From contig NC_133167.1 in NCBI RefSeq assembly GCF_040802235.1, positions 10,036,501 to 10,100,500 of the forward strand: a stretch of DNA of 64,000 nucleotides, written 5' to 3'. The DNA comes from Manis javanica (taxonomy: Eukaryota; Chordata; Mammalia; Pholidota; Manidae). This document shows positions 48,886-60,220 of the stretch, piece after piece; position 1 is the stretch's first letter, and the number at the start of each line of letters is the position of its first letter. The translations under genes and the position numbers were made by a program. A model generated the notes under the pieces. It was given only the letters and a program-made list of their open reading frames with translations, was not told the DNA's origin and made no database searches.

Positions 48886-51403
48886 TTTTTATTAAGCAAC
48901 TTCCACGGCACAGAAAACAATGGACCATACTGTCTTTGGTTCACAATGCACCTTAAGCATAGGCTTTACTTAATTTGCTAATTATGTTATTAATGTGAAA
49001 AACAGGACCTTGACCACATAGTCTAACTCTAAGGTGCCTCGCCACCCTAACCTGTTCTTCTGCACCCAAGTTAGTCCTGACCCTAAAACCTGTGTTCATC
49101 ATTTCTTTGCTTTTCTTTTGACATGGGTTTCTTACACCTGCATGCATTCCTTTTGACCCTATTGCAATTCCTTTGTTCATCTACTCTCCAGGTGATGGGA
49201 ATTTCCATTGTCTTTTTTGTTATTTTTTAATCTTTTTGACAGGGCTGCTATGAACATTCTTATATGTATCTGCTGGAGCACATGAGCAAGAAGTTATACA
49301 TGCTTAGGAGTTAAACTCCTGAGTCTTGTAGACATAAATGAAGAGAAATCAAAGAGGGTGAGCGCAGGTCATTTGTTCAGAGCTCACTATGGCAAGGGGC
49401 TCGGCCACCATTGCTTGCATGTTGGCAGAAACTCAAAAACAGAAGAGTAAGAAAACTTTATGGTGGGAAAGTGGGAGGAGGCACTTGTGCCCTCACTGGA
49501 GGCTGTTGGCCTGGGGAAGCTAGAGGCAGGCTAACCACAAGTGGGGTGTCCAATGTGAACAGTTAGGGGTGCCTATTTGACTACCTCTGGTTGGTTCTGA
49601 GTTGGAAGCAGGGGCAAAAATTAGGGGAGCTCTCAGTTACTAATTGGGTCCTAACCACTTGGAACCGATTGTTATCATTTGGCTTCCTGGACTGATTGCT
49701 AGAGACAGTGGTCTGACTTCTTGTAAGTCTCACTTCTACACAGTAGACTGGCTGCCTGTGCTGGTGACTTAGAAAATGGGTTGGTTTCCTGGGCTGATTG
49801 CTGTAGATTATGGGTGAGAGTTTTATTTTTACCAATTGTCCAGCCATGGTCCATTTGTATATTTAGTCTCTCAGTCTCTGACATGCTATACAGTCTACTT
49901 ATTTATTATGTGTATTGTTTAACTCCCATAACTAGGATATTAGTTCCACAAGGATAAGAAATTTTATCTGTTTTGTTCATTGAGGTATCCTTGGTACTTA
50001 GAACAATGCCAAGCACATTGTAGGTTCCTAATAAATATCTATAAAATGAGGAAATGTATCTATAAAAATGTTATGCAACAGGTACACATTTTTTATTTCA
50101 CCATTATCCTCAAATGTAAAGACTCACTCAGATCTAATTCCCCTGCATCTGTGCAGGAATATTCCCAGCCCTTGATTATTTTTGTACGTTCTGCCTTGCC
50201 CGGCACAGTGTCTGACAGAGTTGATGATGGCCTGAAGTGAATTCATCTATTTTACATGATTATCTGATTCCTTTGATGCACAGACGAATGCGATGGTTGG
50301 TAAGCACAAACGACTAACACCCCAGCAAGCAGCAGCACCCGTCATCTCTAGGTGTCCTGGAGAACACACTTGGGCCCATCAGGCAGTGCCCATTTTTCCG
50401 TGAGTCTTGTGAATGCTGCCCCGCCTCTCCCTGGAAGCACCCTGGTTTGGTGTGTGCTTTTGCCTTGCCCTCTGCACCAGCCCCTCCCACAGTTCTTCCC
50501 AGGCAACATTTCTGACGCATCTACTGTCTGTGAGGGCTGCCCAGAGGGGAAGACAGAGAGGGTCTGAGATTTTGTGGGTGTGGGGGAGGTAAACCAGTGG
50601 GGGTGAGTCACCTTTTGCACCTGGGGCAGCTGCCGGAACCACTGAGGTGTTCCTCTGCCTCTCTCTTGCTTTCTGTCTCTCAACAGAGAACAGATTTAGG
50701 TAGAAAATCCTAAGGGATAATTAATATAAAAAGATACCACATTCAGAAGTTGGATGGGTCAGCATCTTACACTTTATGTGATTTCACCTTCAAGGGACAA
50801 CCAGCTGTGATGTCTTTATTTTTTATGTTCTTAAAGTATATTTGCTTATGATAGAATACAGTCAAAGTGGAGAAAGTGTTTTAGTAACTCACAGCTCTTA
50901 CTAATAGATGTATTCAGTTTTAATTACCATGCTAGTCATTTTGTGACCATAATCTGCCAGGGAGATAGTCAACTAGTATGGGTGCCAGAATACAAATTCT
51001 TGTTGAACTGTAATCAGATTTTAGATTTTAGGTTTTAACAAACTAAAATAACCAAGACCTAAATAGAAACATGTTGCTTTAGGTGTTGAATTTCATCTGG
51101 CTGTGGACTCTAGGATCAAAATCTGTTACAAAAGTTGAATCTAGGGGCAGAGAGAAAGTGATACAATGTTCCCAGAATCCTTTTTCTGACTTATAAGAGG
51201 ATAGTTGAAGCCACCAAATCTTTACCATCTTGTGAAAACCTACTAGTGACAGATTATCTGTTAATTACTCTAAACTGATCCCAAACAAACATCAGGGGCT
51301 TCCTCACTTTGATGGCTTTAATCACACCTCTGGATGAGACATATTGGAATAAAGAAAAAAGAGAAGGAGATACTGATGAGTCTTGAAGGTAAATGTTACG
51401 CAG
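48886..51403. other. Gene-free sequence with small repeat fragments
   Basis: No gene is supported. 49200-49320 looks like a piece of antisense L1 3' UTR. 49965-50045 is an L2 3' end ('cttagaacaatgccaagcac' then 'cctaataaatat'). The rest is unassigned. Confidence 0.5.
49965..50045 (+). repeat. L2 LINE 3' terminal fragment
   Basis: 'cttagaacaatgccaagcac', 'attgtaggttcctaataaat' is the usual L2 3' terminus. Confidence 0.7.
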
Positions 51404-51409
51404 TTTATT
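51404..51409 (-). terminator. Candidate poly(A) signal for SCYGR copy C
   Basis: AATAAA on the minus strand about 375 bases past the stop; plausible 3' UTR length for a single-exon keratin-associated gene. Confidence 0.4.
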
Positions 51410-51784
51410 AGGAAAATAATTGCCTTAGGTTTACAGAAACAGAAAAGAGTGGCAGAGATAGAAGAAGAAGAAGCCACAGAAAGGGGAAAGAGAATAGAAA
51501 CAAACATTTCAACAGTAAAATTTCAAGAAAGCATAGAATTAACATCAGCACACTCTTTTGCGGGGTTCACACCTTGGTGAAGGATGGAGAAGGATTGTGT
51601 CAGTGTTTTACATTTGAAGGAAATACCTCAGGGACTAGAGGACGTGGATTAAATTCCTCAGTCTGAGAACCCATCTCATGTCATCCTTGCGACATTCAAA
51701 TCAGGAAGGACCGGCAGGAAAGAAAATCTTATCAACCAAACGGTTACCTGCAACGCCTGCCCAGGGACAGAGGTCCCCGCCCGC

Positions 51785-52066
51785 CTAGCAGCCGCTCCAC
51801 TGCTGACAGCTGCCCTTCCGCTGGCAGCAGCCCTGCCTGCAGCCACAGCCACACGAGCCGCAGCCCCGGCAGCGGCGCGTGCAGCAAACCACGGGGACGC
51901 TGCAGCAGCCCCCACAGCAGCCGACGCAGCAGGGGCAGCAGGCGGAGCAGCAGCCCCTCCGGTAGCACCTGCAGGTGGTGCAGCTGCCGTCGCCACAGCC
52001 TCCGCAGCCACAGGTTCGGCAGTCACAGCTTCCGCAGCCACAGCCTCCACAGCCACAGCACCCCAT
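51785..52066 (-). CDS. SCYGR/KRTAP28-type small Cys/Gly-rich protein, copy C, intact
   Basis: An uninterrupted single-exon frame of 93 residues from ATG 52066 to TAG. Thirty-four residues are cysteine and Gly is the next most common. Residues 1-24 are a Gly-Cys repeat (MGCCGCGGCGC...). Residues 25-40 hold SCTTCRCYRRGCC; 41-56 are paired cysteines (ACCPCCVGCCGGCC); then SVPVVCC; then RCRGCGSCGCGC; and a Gln/Lys/Cys tail ending in QQWSGC. This layout is that of the SCYGR (KRTAP28) family, which is thought to be cross-linked into hair keratin by disulfides. The ATG sits in a good context (ACCATGG), the promoter block is shared with copies A and B, and the neighbouring SLC19A3 matches human synteny. 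Which human member is orthologous cannot be decided. It is the only copy here with an intact frame. Confidence 0.9.
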   Translation of the reverse strand: MGCCGCGGCGCGSCDCRTCGCGGCGDGSCTTCRCYRRGCCSACCPCCVGCCGGCCSVPVVCCTRRCRGCGSCGCGCRQGCCQRKGSCQQWSGC

Positions 52067-52192
52067 GGTGTCAGGAGGACTCAGGAGAGGTGAGGAAGAG
52101 ACTCAGGAGGTGAGGGGGTCTGATGCCCCTTCCCCTACTGGGGGCCTCCTTATGTACCAGCTCTGGGGATAAGGCAGGAAGACACATGACCA
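52067..52192 (-). promoter_or_regulatory. Promoter and 5' UTR of SCYGR copy C
   Basis: On the minus strand TACATAAG (52156-52149) serves as a TATA-type box about 85 bases before the ATG, followed by the shared 'catcagaccccctcacctcc' and 'cctgagtcctcctgacacc' block. 52192-52175 read on minus ('ggtcatgtgtcttcctg') partly matches the upstream element of copies B and D. Confidence 0.65.
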
Positions 52193-53191
52193 CATCCTGC
52201 TGTCACTGGGCTCAGTCGTCATGGGAGGACCTCATAATGTATTAATTACTTCCTTTGGCTGGAACGTCAGGAGATTTACTAGATTACTTGTTTATTTTTC
52301 TAAGTCAAATGCCCTAAAATTACCCGTAGGGCCTCTGGGGGCCATGGAAAAGAGGGTGCTGTCAACAGTTCGTGGCACACTAGGAAGACGCATGTAAGAC
52401 AACATGCTATGCTTGAACTGGGGGGTCTGACATCAGCACAATGAGATAATAATACACATTATCAGCAGGCTATTCTTGGGTGCTGCTGTCTTCCTACCAA
52501 AGACTGGAGAACGAGAGGGGTCTCAGGCTCAAATGTCATTGCCAACTACAGAAGCAGCCCTGATAGCCTCACCAGAGCATATTTGCTGAGAGCAGACCTT
52601 ACTCCCCACCGCGAGTGGTAGAGCAGGCCACTCTCCTCCATCACTCAATGTATTTCACATTGCATGACTGCTTAGCAAGCACAAGTAAATCTTTGCAACG
52701 GCTCGTCTTTTTCGGGTACAATTCTCATTGCCTTTAAAATAAGAAGGCATTTCCTAATTGGAAGGAAAAATGAACCTGCAGGCTTGGAAAGTTTTTATCA
52801 ATTGATACCTAAGAGGAAAATCTGCACATAGAATAATATGGCCCGTAAGGGCAAATAGATGAACAGAAATATTTTTACCTGTATACATAAATTTTTTAAA
52901 AATAATATTCAAGGCATATTTGAACTGGCAGGACCCAAATTGCATGTTTCATGTGACCTGTCTAAGTGTCCCTATACCTTGGCTTACCTGCTGCTCTAAA
53001 TCACAGACCACATGAAGGCACAAAAAGGTCCACTATAGAACTTAGCAGCACGGAACTTCATATACGTCAGAGGCTGAATGCATCTTTATTAACGAATTGA
53101 GGAATAACTTTATTTTAGGTAAGTCACAGGCAACTAACTGCATTGTTTCTGAAATAATAGATGGAAAAATCATTTGGAAAGATAAAACACC
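52193..53191. other. Gene-free sequence
   Basis: No gene or repeat that I can assign. Confidence 0.5.
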
Positions 53192-53410
53192 ACAGCAGGG
53201 TTTCTCAGGCTTGGCACGACTGACATTTTGAGCCAGATGGTTCCTTTTTGGGTGGGGGAGGGCTGTATTGTGCATCATAAGATGTTGAGGAGAACCCCTG
53301 GCCTCTAGCCACTAGTTATGACGCCCTCTCCCCAAGTTATTACAACCGAAAATGTCTGCAGACATCACCAAAAGTCCCCCGTTGGCAAAATCACCCCTCA
53401 TTGATACAAG
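53192..53410 (+). mobile_element. Non-autonomous DNA transposon (hAT/MER-type)
   Basis: Begins 'cagcagggtttctcaggctt' like the inverted end of this class, continues 'ggcacgactgacattttgag', 'ctgtattgtgcatcataaga', 'cccctggcctctagccacta' and ends 'caaaatcacccctcattgat'. This is a common MER-type mammalian element; the exact family is not certain. Confidence 0.7.
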
Positions 53411-54199
53411 TTTAAAAATAGCCCCTGAAGACTGCAAAAGGATTTTGTATGAAATTGTCTTTTCTGTAATTTTTTGGAAAGACTCCCTGGGGGGTATGAT
53501 TCTAAAAGGGCTAAGAATCTGGAGTGGCTGGTAAAAGGGGACAGGAGGGGCTTGCTCACTCTTACCCCACCACCATCCTCACGAGGAGCAGGTGTTGGGA
53601 GTCCATGAGTGGGTGCTCTGATCTAGTTTCTTTTGTGTCAGGTGCCACTGGGAGGCAGGCAGGCAGTAGTAGGAACAGCACAGGAAATACTAGTGATGCC
53701 AACTAAACAAACCCTGCCCCCTTTTTAAAAAGCAGCATAGAAAGGGCAAAGAACACACATGCAGAAAGGGAAACAGAGAATACACAGAAGTATAAGTGAC
53801 GCTTGGTGAGAGGGCGGATGCCGGAGTGGGAGTGGCAGGCCTGCCTGCTGACTCCGGGCTTCCACCGGCACTGCTGAAAAGATGGGAAGGGGCCCAAGGA
53901 GACAGAAATCTTTATGAAGGTGGGTACCCCAAGATGCTCCAGGCAATAGAAAGGCACTGCTCTAAGAAGTAGGAAAGAGGCATAAAAACAGAGCTTGGAG
54001 GATGGATGCCATGGACAAACTGGCATCTTGTAACCCTGGCCTGCTTATCCCATGCCTCTTTCCTCCCCAGTTCCTGTCATTTACAGCTTGGGTAGGCACA
54101 CCCCCATTTCCCAAGGCCTGACACGTTCTGCTCAGTTCCTCCGCGGAAGCCTCCTGTGTGACTCCTCTTTGGCCCAAGTTGCTTTACCTGATCACATCG
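53411..54199. other. Gene-free sequence
   Basis: No gene is supported; overlapping open frames on both strands at 53700-54180 look incidental. Confidence 0.5.
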
Positions 54200-54530
54200 G
54201 TATTAGTTCGGGCCGCTGTAACAGAGAACCACTGACCGGCAGCTTTTAAGCAGCAGGAATTTATTTCTCGCAATTCTGGATCAGGGTGCCTGCCGGTTGG
54301 GTAGGACCCCTTCAGGGCTGCAGACTACTGACTTCTCATGGTGTCCTCACCTGGCAGAAAGAGGTAGAGAGTGTTCCCTGGATCCCTTATCTAAGGACAC
54401 TAATCACACTCCTGAGGGCTCCACCCTCACGGCTAATCCCCTCCCAAAGGCCCTTCCTCCTGATGCCATCACACTGGTGTCAGGATTTTAGCAGGTGAGT
54501 TTTGGAGGGACATAAACATGCAGTAAACTG
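54200..54530 (-). mobile_element. MaLR LTR (MLT1-type), antisense
   Basis: 'tattagttcgggccgctgta', 'ggaatttatttctcgcaatt', 'tcacactcctgagggctcca' and 'gttttggagggacataaaca' are MLT1 antisense landmarks. Confidence 0.8.
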
Positions 54531-55589
54531 TACCATCCTCGCCTGTCACCAATCCACCCCTTTGTCAGTTCACTTCCGCGATCCTGACAAAGGCATGAAA
54601 ATATAAATAAAATATAATCCCCACACTTCAAGGAGCCCACAGTCTGGCCAGGAACACAGCCAAAAAATAATAATCCGACATCATGAGGACATCAAAAAAG
54701 GAAAAGAGAAAGTGGGAAGGAAAGAGTGAACAAAGCTTTATGGCTGAGGATGATGGACAGAGGATGCTTCAGCTGAGCTTTGAGTAAAACCAGAAATCTT
54801 CTAAGAGGCCAGAAAGTGAGGAAAATAGTAGTGGTGAGGTGTTTTTCTTTAAATATAATTTTTTAAAATAACTAATCATGGTATCTTTCCAAGTATAAAA
54901 CTGACCAAGAAATGAAGCTTGGTCATGAAAGCAAAGGTCACTTGCCAGTCCCCCAGGCTTTGTGATCTGCAGTGACATTTGGTGAGGGTACCTGAGTGGT
55001 GCTGAGACACAAAAGCTCCTACAGAAGTGCTGGGTGACTGAGCACACGTGATCTATCCCAGGCATTTCTGCAGAGGAATGCAGCCCCAACTAACCGTTGT
55101 TCTACACAAAGCATGCAAAGTACAGTAGGAAATAACTGTAGTCATTGTCACTGATGCAGGATCTCAAAGTTAAAATGGAAGGGGAAAACCTGAAAGTAGG
55201 TTCTGGGGAAACAGAGCTGATCTTCGAATCGAAGGGACATGGTGGTCCCTTCGTTATGCTCAGGCAGAGGGAGGCAGAGCTAAGTTAGAATCCTGACTCA
55301 GACCCCGGATGAGACCCTCGGCATGTCCCTTGCCACCCTTGAACCAGAATTACTAACAGCATCTACCTCATAGGACTGTGCTGAGAATAAACACAGTAAG
55401 AATCTGGACTGGAGTTACATATGTGTGCTCAGTCCCTTTCTTCTATGAAAGACAGGAATAGAAGCTTCGGTGGGGTGCAAAGTAAGTTTCCTGTATTTAT
55501 TCTGAACCTTGTTAAGTAGCCCAGAAAGTAGTCAAGAAAAATGTGAGATTTTTTTTCAGGCCTGGAAATTGCCCATCTAGGCAGGACAT
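54531..55589. other. Gene-free sequence with a MIR-like piece
   Basis: No gene is supported. 55280-55400 contains MIR phrases ('gttagaatcctgactcagac', 'acctcataggactgtgctga'). Confidence 0.5.
55280..55400 (+). repeat. MIR SINE
   Basis: 'gttagaatcctgactcagac', a 'gcatgtcccttgccaccctt' type block and 'acctcataggactgtgctga' follow MIR consensus order. Confidence 0.7.
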
Positions 55590-56013
55590 AAATTATAAAA
55601 CTTTTTTCAAATTAAACACGAGTTATTCCAAGTAGATGGCAATCTGGAAAAGGAAAAACTGGAGACAGGGATTAGTGGGGAAAGAGGGGTGAACAGGAAG
55701 AACACACAGGGTTTGTAGAGCAGTAAAGCTACTTTATATGGTACTACAATGGTGGCTACCTGCCGTTAATCATTTATCCAAAGTCATGGAATTTATAACA
55801 CCAAAGTGAACCGTATGGACTTCGGACTAGACTCTGGGTGGTAATATGACACACCAACATAGGCTCATTGATCGTAATAACTGTACCCCTTCTGGCGCTG
55901 GACGCCTCTGGTGGGGGTGGGGGCGGGAAGTATACGGGAAATCTCCGTACTTTCAGTGTTGCTGTGAACTCGAAAGTGCCCCCCAAAAGAAGGTCTACTT
56001 TTAAAAGTAGACA
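55590..56013 (+). mobile_element. L1 3' UTR fragment
   Basis: Same 3' UTR family as at 3850-4280 and 11370-11770: 'ggactagactctgggtggta', 'gacacaccaacataggctca', 'gggaaatctccgtactttca', ending near a 20-bp palindrome at 55993-56012. Confidence 0.75.
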
Positions 56014-56525
56014 CGATTTCACCTCCACCAAGGAAACGGAGTCACAAGAAACCGTGGCTTTCTTCGGGACTTGGATCCTTCGCCCATGACCCCACGAGTA
56101 TAGAAGAAGGGGTGATGTGAGCCAGCCTGGGAAGCTCATTTTGAAATACATGATCAACCCAGAGCAAGCCCTTTCCATTTTGACGCACGAGTTAAGGACA
56201 AAAGTGAATTGGAAAATGAAAGAGAAAACTGATTTTTAGCCTCAGAACTTTATGACATGTGAGAAGACGCAAACTTGGGTGCTCTGCTTCCTGGCGCGGG
56301 AGCCCACCTTTTCCGGCATTCAGCCAAGAATATTTGCAAGCAGGGAAGGGAGTCAAGTGAGACTCGTGTGTGGGTCCCGTCCACCCTTGAAGACTGCTGG
56401 ACTCCAACAAGGTTAAGCCTTTTAGAAACATGTCGGTTTATTAGAAGCGTAACTTGAGGAAGAAGCAAATGCTAAAATAAGCAATCAAATAAGGTCAGAG
56501 GTGTTCAGTGAGAAAGTACACTCGG
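56014..56525. other. Gene-free sequence upstream of SCYGR copy D
   Basis: No gene or repeat that I can assign. Confidence 0.5.
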
Positions 56526-56661
56526 GGTCTTGTGAAATCCTTCCAGGGAGGCTGGTAGAAACTACAAGGAAGTGGCCGCCTGCCCTGGTGAAGAGGGCAC
56601 ATGAAGGCCCCTGAAGCGAAGGGCATCAGCCCCGTCATCTCTCCTGAGTCCTTCGGACACC
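56526..56661 (+). promoter_or_regulatory. Decayed promoter of SCYGR copy D
   Basis: 'ggtcttgtgaaatccttcc' (56526-56544) matches the upstream element of copy B. The 5' UTR block 'gggcatcagccccgtcatct' and 'ctcctgagtccttcggacac' persists, but the TATA position is degenerate. Confidence 0.55.
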
Positions 56662-56804
56662 ACGGGGTGCTGCGGCTGCAGCTGTGGGGGCTGCTGCAGC
56701 GTCCCGTGTACTGCCGCTCCCGGGGCTGCGGCTTCTGTGGCTGTGGCTGCAGGAAGGGATGCTGCTGGAGGAAGGGCTGCTGTGAGCAGCGGTGCAGCTG
56801 CTAG
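56662..56804 (+). pseudogene. SCYGR/KRTAP28-type gene copy D, start lost, deleted and frameshifted
   Basis: Relic of a single-exon Cys/Gly-rich gene. The initiator position reads ACG (56662-56664) in the otherwise conserved 'acaccatgg' context. It starts like the family (GCCGC), then jumps straight to the GGCCSV region, so the middle of about 40 codons is missing. This is consistent with recombination between Gly-Cys repeats. A further frameshift near 56715 separates this from the C-terminal part (RGCGFCGCGCRKGCC...CEQRCSC) ending at TAG 56804. The 3' flank resembles that of copy C ('cctctgtccctggg' in both). The TATA box is also degenerate ('cacatgaag'). Non-functional. Confidence 0.85.
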
Positions 56805-57284
56805 GCCGGCGGGGGCCTCTGTCCCTGGGAAGCCACGATCTCCCCAGTTGTTGGGACTTACCTGTGCCGGTCCCTCTGCTTCTCCTCCCAGGCCTCCCCA
56901 CTTGCTATCACTTGCATGTCCTGGGATTTACTCCTTTGGATGATACCACTTTTTTTTTTTAATGCTGTGCCCCTGTTTTTCAACCAGACTGTCTCAAATA
57001 TTTTTTTTTGAAAAAATTCCAAACAAACAGGAAATGGCCATTATAAAGATGTGAAACCTGCCCAGTACCTGGAGATCAGCATCCTCACCGAGCCCAGCCA
57101 ATGGCAATCACAATGTCGAGCATTGTTCTCCATGGGTATTCACGTGGCCTTCCAACTTGGTATTTCTACCTCTCTGCATCTGCACACACACTATTTTTAG
57201 TACATTACTATTTTCTATTACTATTATTAGTGTTTCCAGTAGCCACACAGCTACTACCTAAATTTCCTAATAAAACACAGAAAA
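56805..57284. other. Gene-free sequence downstream of copy D
   Basis: No gene is supported. T-runs lie at 56950-56960 and 57001-57010; the part from about 57000 could be old L1 3' UTR. Confidence 0.4.
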
Positions 57285-57520
57285 CATCCACTGATGGATG
57301 AATGAATAAAGAAACTGTGGAGTATTATTCAACCACAAAAAAAGAATGAAATCTTTCTTTTTCTTTTTGTGCCATTTGTGATGAAATAAGTCAAAAAGAC
57401 CCATACCATGTGATTTTACTTATTCCTGGAATCTAAAATAAACAAAAACCAAAAACAAACTCATAGGTACAGAGAACCCAGAGCTGGCTGCCAAAGGGAG
57501 GGGGAGGATGGCAGGTATGC
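57285..57520 (+). mobile_element. L1 3' UTR fragment
   Basis: 'ggatgaatgaataaagaaac', 'ggagtattattcaaccacaa', 'tgatgaaataagtcaaaaag', 'ataccatgtgattttactta' and 'gctggctgccaaagggaggg' follow the standard L1M 3' UTR order. Confidence 0.8.
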
Positions 57521-58329
57521 AGGAAGGAGGGTCAAAAGGTAAAAAATCGTGACTTAAAAATTTTTTAAAACAAAGTGATTCTGCTTTTATTCCGCTATGG
57601 CAAATGCCAACCTTTGTTCTTAGAAACAAGCCTGTAATGAGAAATTCTATATGCAAGAGTGCATGCAAGAGATTTCTATCTTCTTGGGCAAGGCGAGCCC
57701 TCCAAGCACAGATCTGGGGCCCGCCCCTCCAGCCACCTGAAATCCCATGGCCCTGCTCACGCGTCGCGTGTGCATCATCTGCTTCCTCAGACAACTTCCT
57801 GAACCAGATTTAAGTATTTCACCTAAATCAAGGAGCAAATACAGGTAAAGGGCTGATCCAAACAACCTAGACCCATAACCTTTTTCTTTTTCTTCTCAGA
57901 AATGGTTATTCTCTTGCCATCTCTACCCCTTATTTCTTTGTCTATGAATTCTGCTTCTGTTACTTCTGAATCATTCTATTTATAAAACAAAATATTTAAG
58001 GTATTTCTTCATAAGGTATTCTTAACCAGTCATAATATTCTATACCTTACAAAGTAAACCTGTTTTAATACAAAAAAAATACAATTAGTGATACAAAATA
58101 TTTTTACTTAAAAAATATTCTTTTTTCTTCTGCATTTGTTCCTTTTAATTATAAATCACATTTAGTTATTCATGAATATAGCAAAAAATATAAACACATT
58201 AGAATGGTTACATACAGAGAATATTAAAAAAACCTCCAGCTCCTTATTCTTCAATGCTAATTTATTTCCCAAGAGGTTAAACACTTTTCAAAAATTAGCA
58301 CTTTAATTGGGTAATGAGTACTTCATGTG
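57521..58329. other. Gene-free AT-rich sequence
   Basis: No gene is supported. The right end grades into the antisense L1. Confidence 0.5.
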
Positions 58330-60220
58330 GTATCAACATCAAAATTCATGAAAAGAAGACATCTCCCTCCCATTTCCCATCACCCCACAGCAGGTAATCA
58401 TTGTTACTAGTTTTGTTTGTCCTTCAAGAAAATTGTATGTGCATATAAGCCAATACAGATATTTTTCTTTCATGTGGACACAAATGATCAGCTGTTTCAT
58501 TCACTATTATTTTGACACTTGACTTTTCTATTAATCAGTATATTTTAGAGCCCTTTAACACTGTGTAAAGATATTCCTCATTTTTATCTAGTTAATATTA
58601 TTCCAAATGAATATACTGGTGTACCATTGCATATTTTCCTTATCCCCATTTCATAAAGTTTGTGCTTTGAAACAATGCTGTAATGAAAAACCTTTTATAT
58701 AATTCCCAGGTGTGCAAGTATATTGGAAGCATATATTTCTATCGAGGAAATCTGTACGTGGAAACACACATTTGTGATTTTGAAAATGCCAAATCTTCCG
58801 TTGTAGCAATGAAATTTATACTTCCAGTAGCAATCTTGCAGACTGCTTGCTGACCCATCCCCACAGAGCAAAGTGTATTGTCACACTTTCGTATTATTTT
58901 CTAATGTGACAGGTGAAAAATGGTATCTTATTTTAGCTTTAATATACGTTTCTCTTAGATACTTAACATTCTAGTTAATTCAAGCCTCTTTTGTGTGTCC
59001 GAGCTCTTTCTATTTCCCTTTCTTTGAATTCCTTGTTCACATCCTTTGCCCATTTTTCTATCAGGTTATTTACCTTTTTCTGATCAATTTGTATTGGTTC
59101 TTTATAAACTGGGGAAAGTAGCTTAGATGACTTGCAACATTTCCTCCGGATTATCATTTTTCTTTTGCTCATACTATTTTTCCTTCAATGTACAAGTTTA
59201 GTTTCACGCTGTCAATTAACTTTTATATGACTTCTAGGTTTTATGTCACTTTAGGAAGGTTTGAGATTAAAAAACAGTTGTTTTCTTCTAGTACTTTTGT
59301 AGTTTCAATTTTCTTAATTTGCATATGGATGCATATACATTATATATTGATAGAGTTATTCTAGCATTCTTGGGTTCAAGTTAGGCTTTCCTTTGGGAAA
59401 AAAAATGTCCCAATTTTAAAAATTGTTCCAATTTTCTTCTTCTTGCATGAAATGCTATCTTTATCACAGTCTAAAATCCCATGTGAATTAAGGACTACTT
59501 CAGAAGTTTCTGCTCTGTTGCTTTGGACTGTCTCATCATGCTCCTATGTTACTGGAATAAAGAGTTTAGAGTAGGAGTTTTTCCTTGCAAATAATTTAAT
59601 CTCATTTTTCTAGTTGAAAAACATTTTCTTGGTTTTTCTTTAATTTTCCAAAAAAAATTTAGACTCACTCATACTAGTTATTAAAAAAAAAAAACTATTG
59701 GGATAGGAATCTAACTTATAAATTTATTTAGGACTGATGTCTTTATATACTTTTTCTTCCTAATCAAGATAGGTTTTCCCATTTGTTTAGGGATTATTTC
59801 ATAGTTCTCAAAAGTGTTTTCAGGCATATTCATATGTCTTATACATTTATTGTATTATTAAATAGATTAATATAATTATTTTTGTATTATTTTTGTTCTA
59901 TTATAGATAGGGTTTTTTACTTCTATATCTTCTAAATGGTTGTTGTATCATGAAGGCTGCTGGTTTTTATATACTATCCTTTTGTACTATTATCTCGGTT
60001 TTTAGTTAAGTCTCTTGGGTATATACTAGGAATAGTGACAGTTTTGCTTCCTCCTGTGCAATTTTTGACTTCTCATTTTTTTGCTTGTCTAATTGTGTTG
60101 GCTAATATCACTAGTTAAATATGAATGATAAGAGTGGTCATCCTTCCATTGCTTTTGATGTAAGTAGGAATGTCATTAATTTTCTCCATTAAGTAAGTGT
60201 TAGCTTTTGGGCTGACTTTA
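58330..60220 (-). mobile_element. Old L1M LINE, antisense ORF2 3' part and 3' UTR
   Basis: Antisense 3' UTR phrases ('gcatataagccaatacagat', 'gacaggtgaaaaatggtatc', 'catcctttgcccatttttct') are followed by antisense ORF2 ('tttcttctagtacttttgta', 'aatagtgacagttttgcttc', 'tgataagagtggtcatcctt'). Strongly diverged, with no open ORF2. Confidence 0.75.

Noticed and set aside
49360-49830. Possible LTR with repeated 'gattgct' and 'tggttggtt' phrases
   Set aside because: No matching LTR ends, poly(A) signal or target duplicates that I could support.
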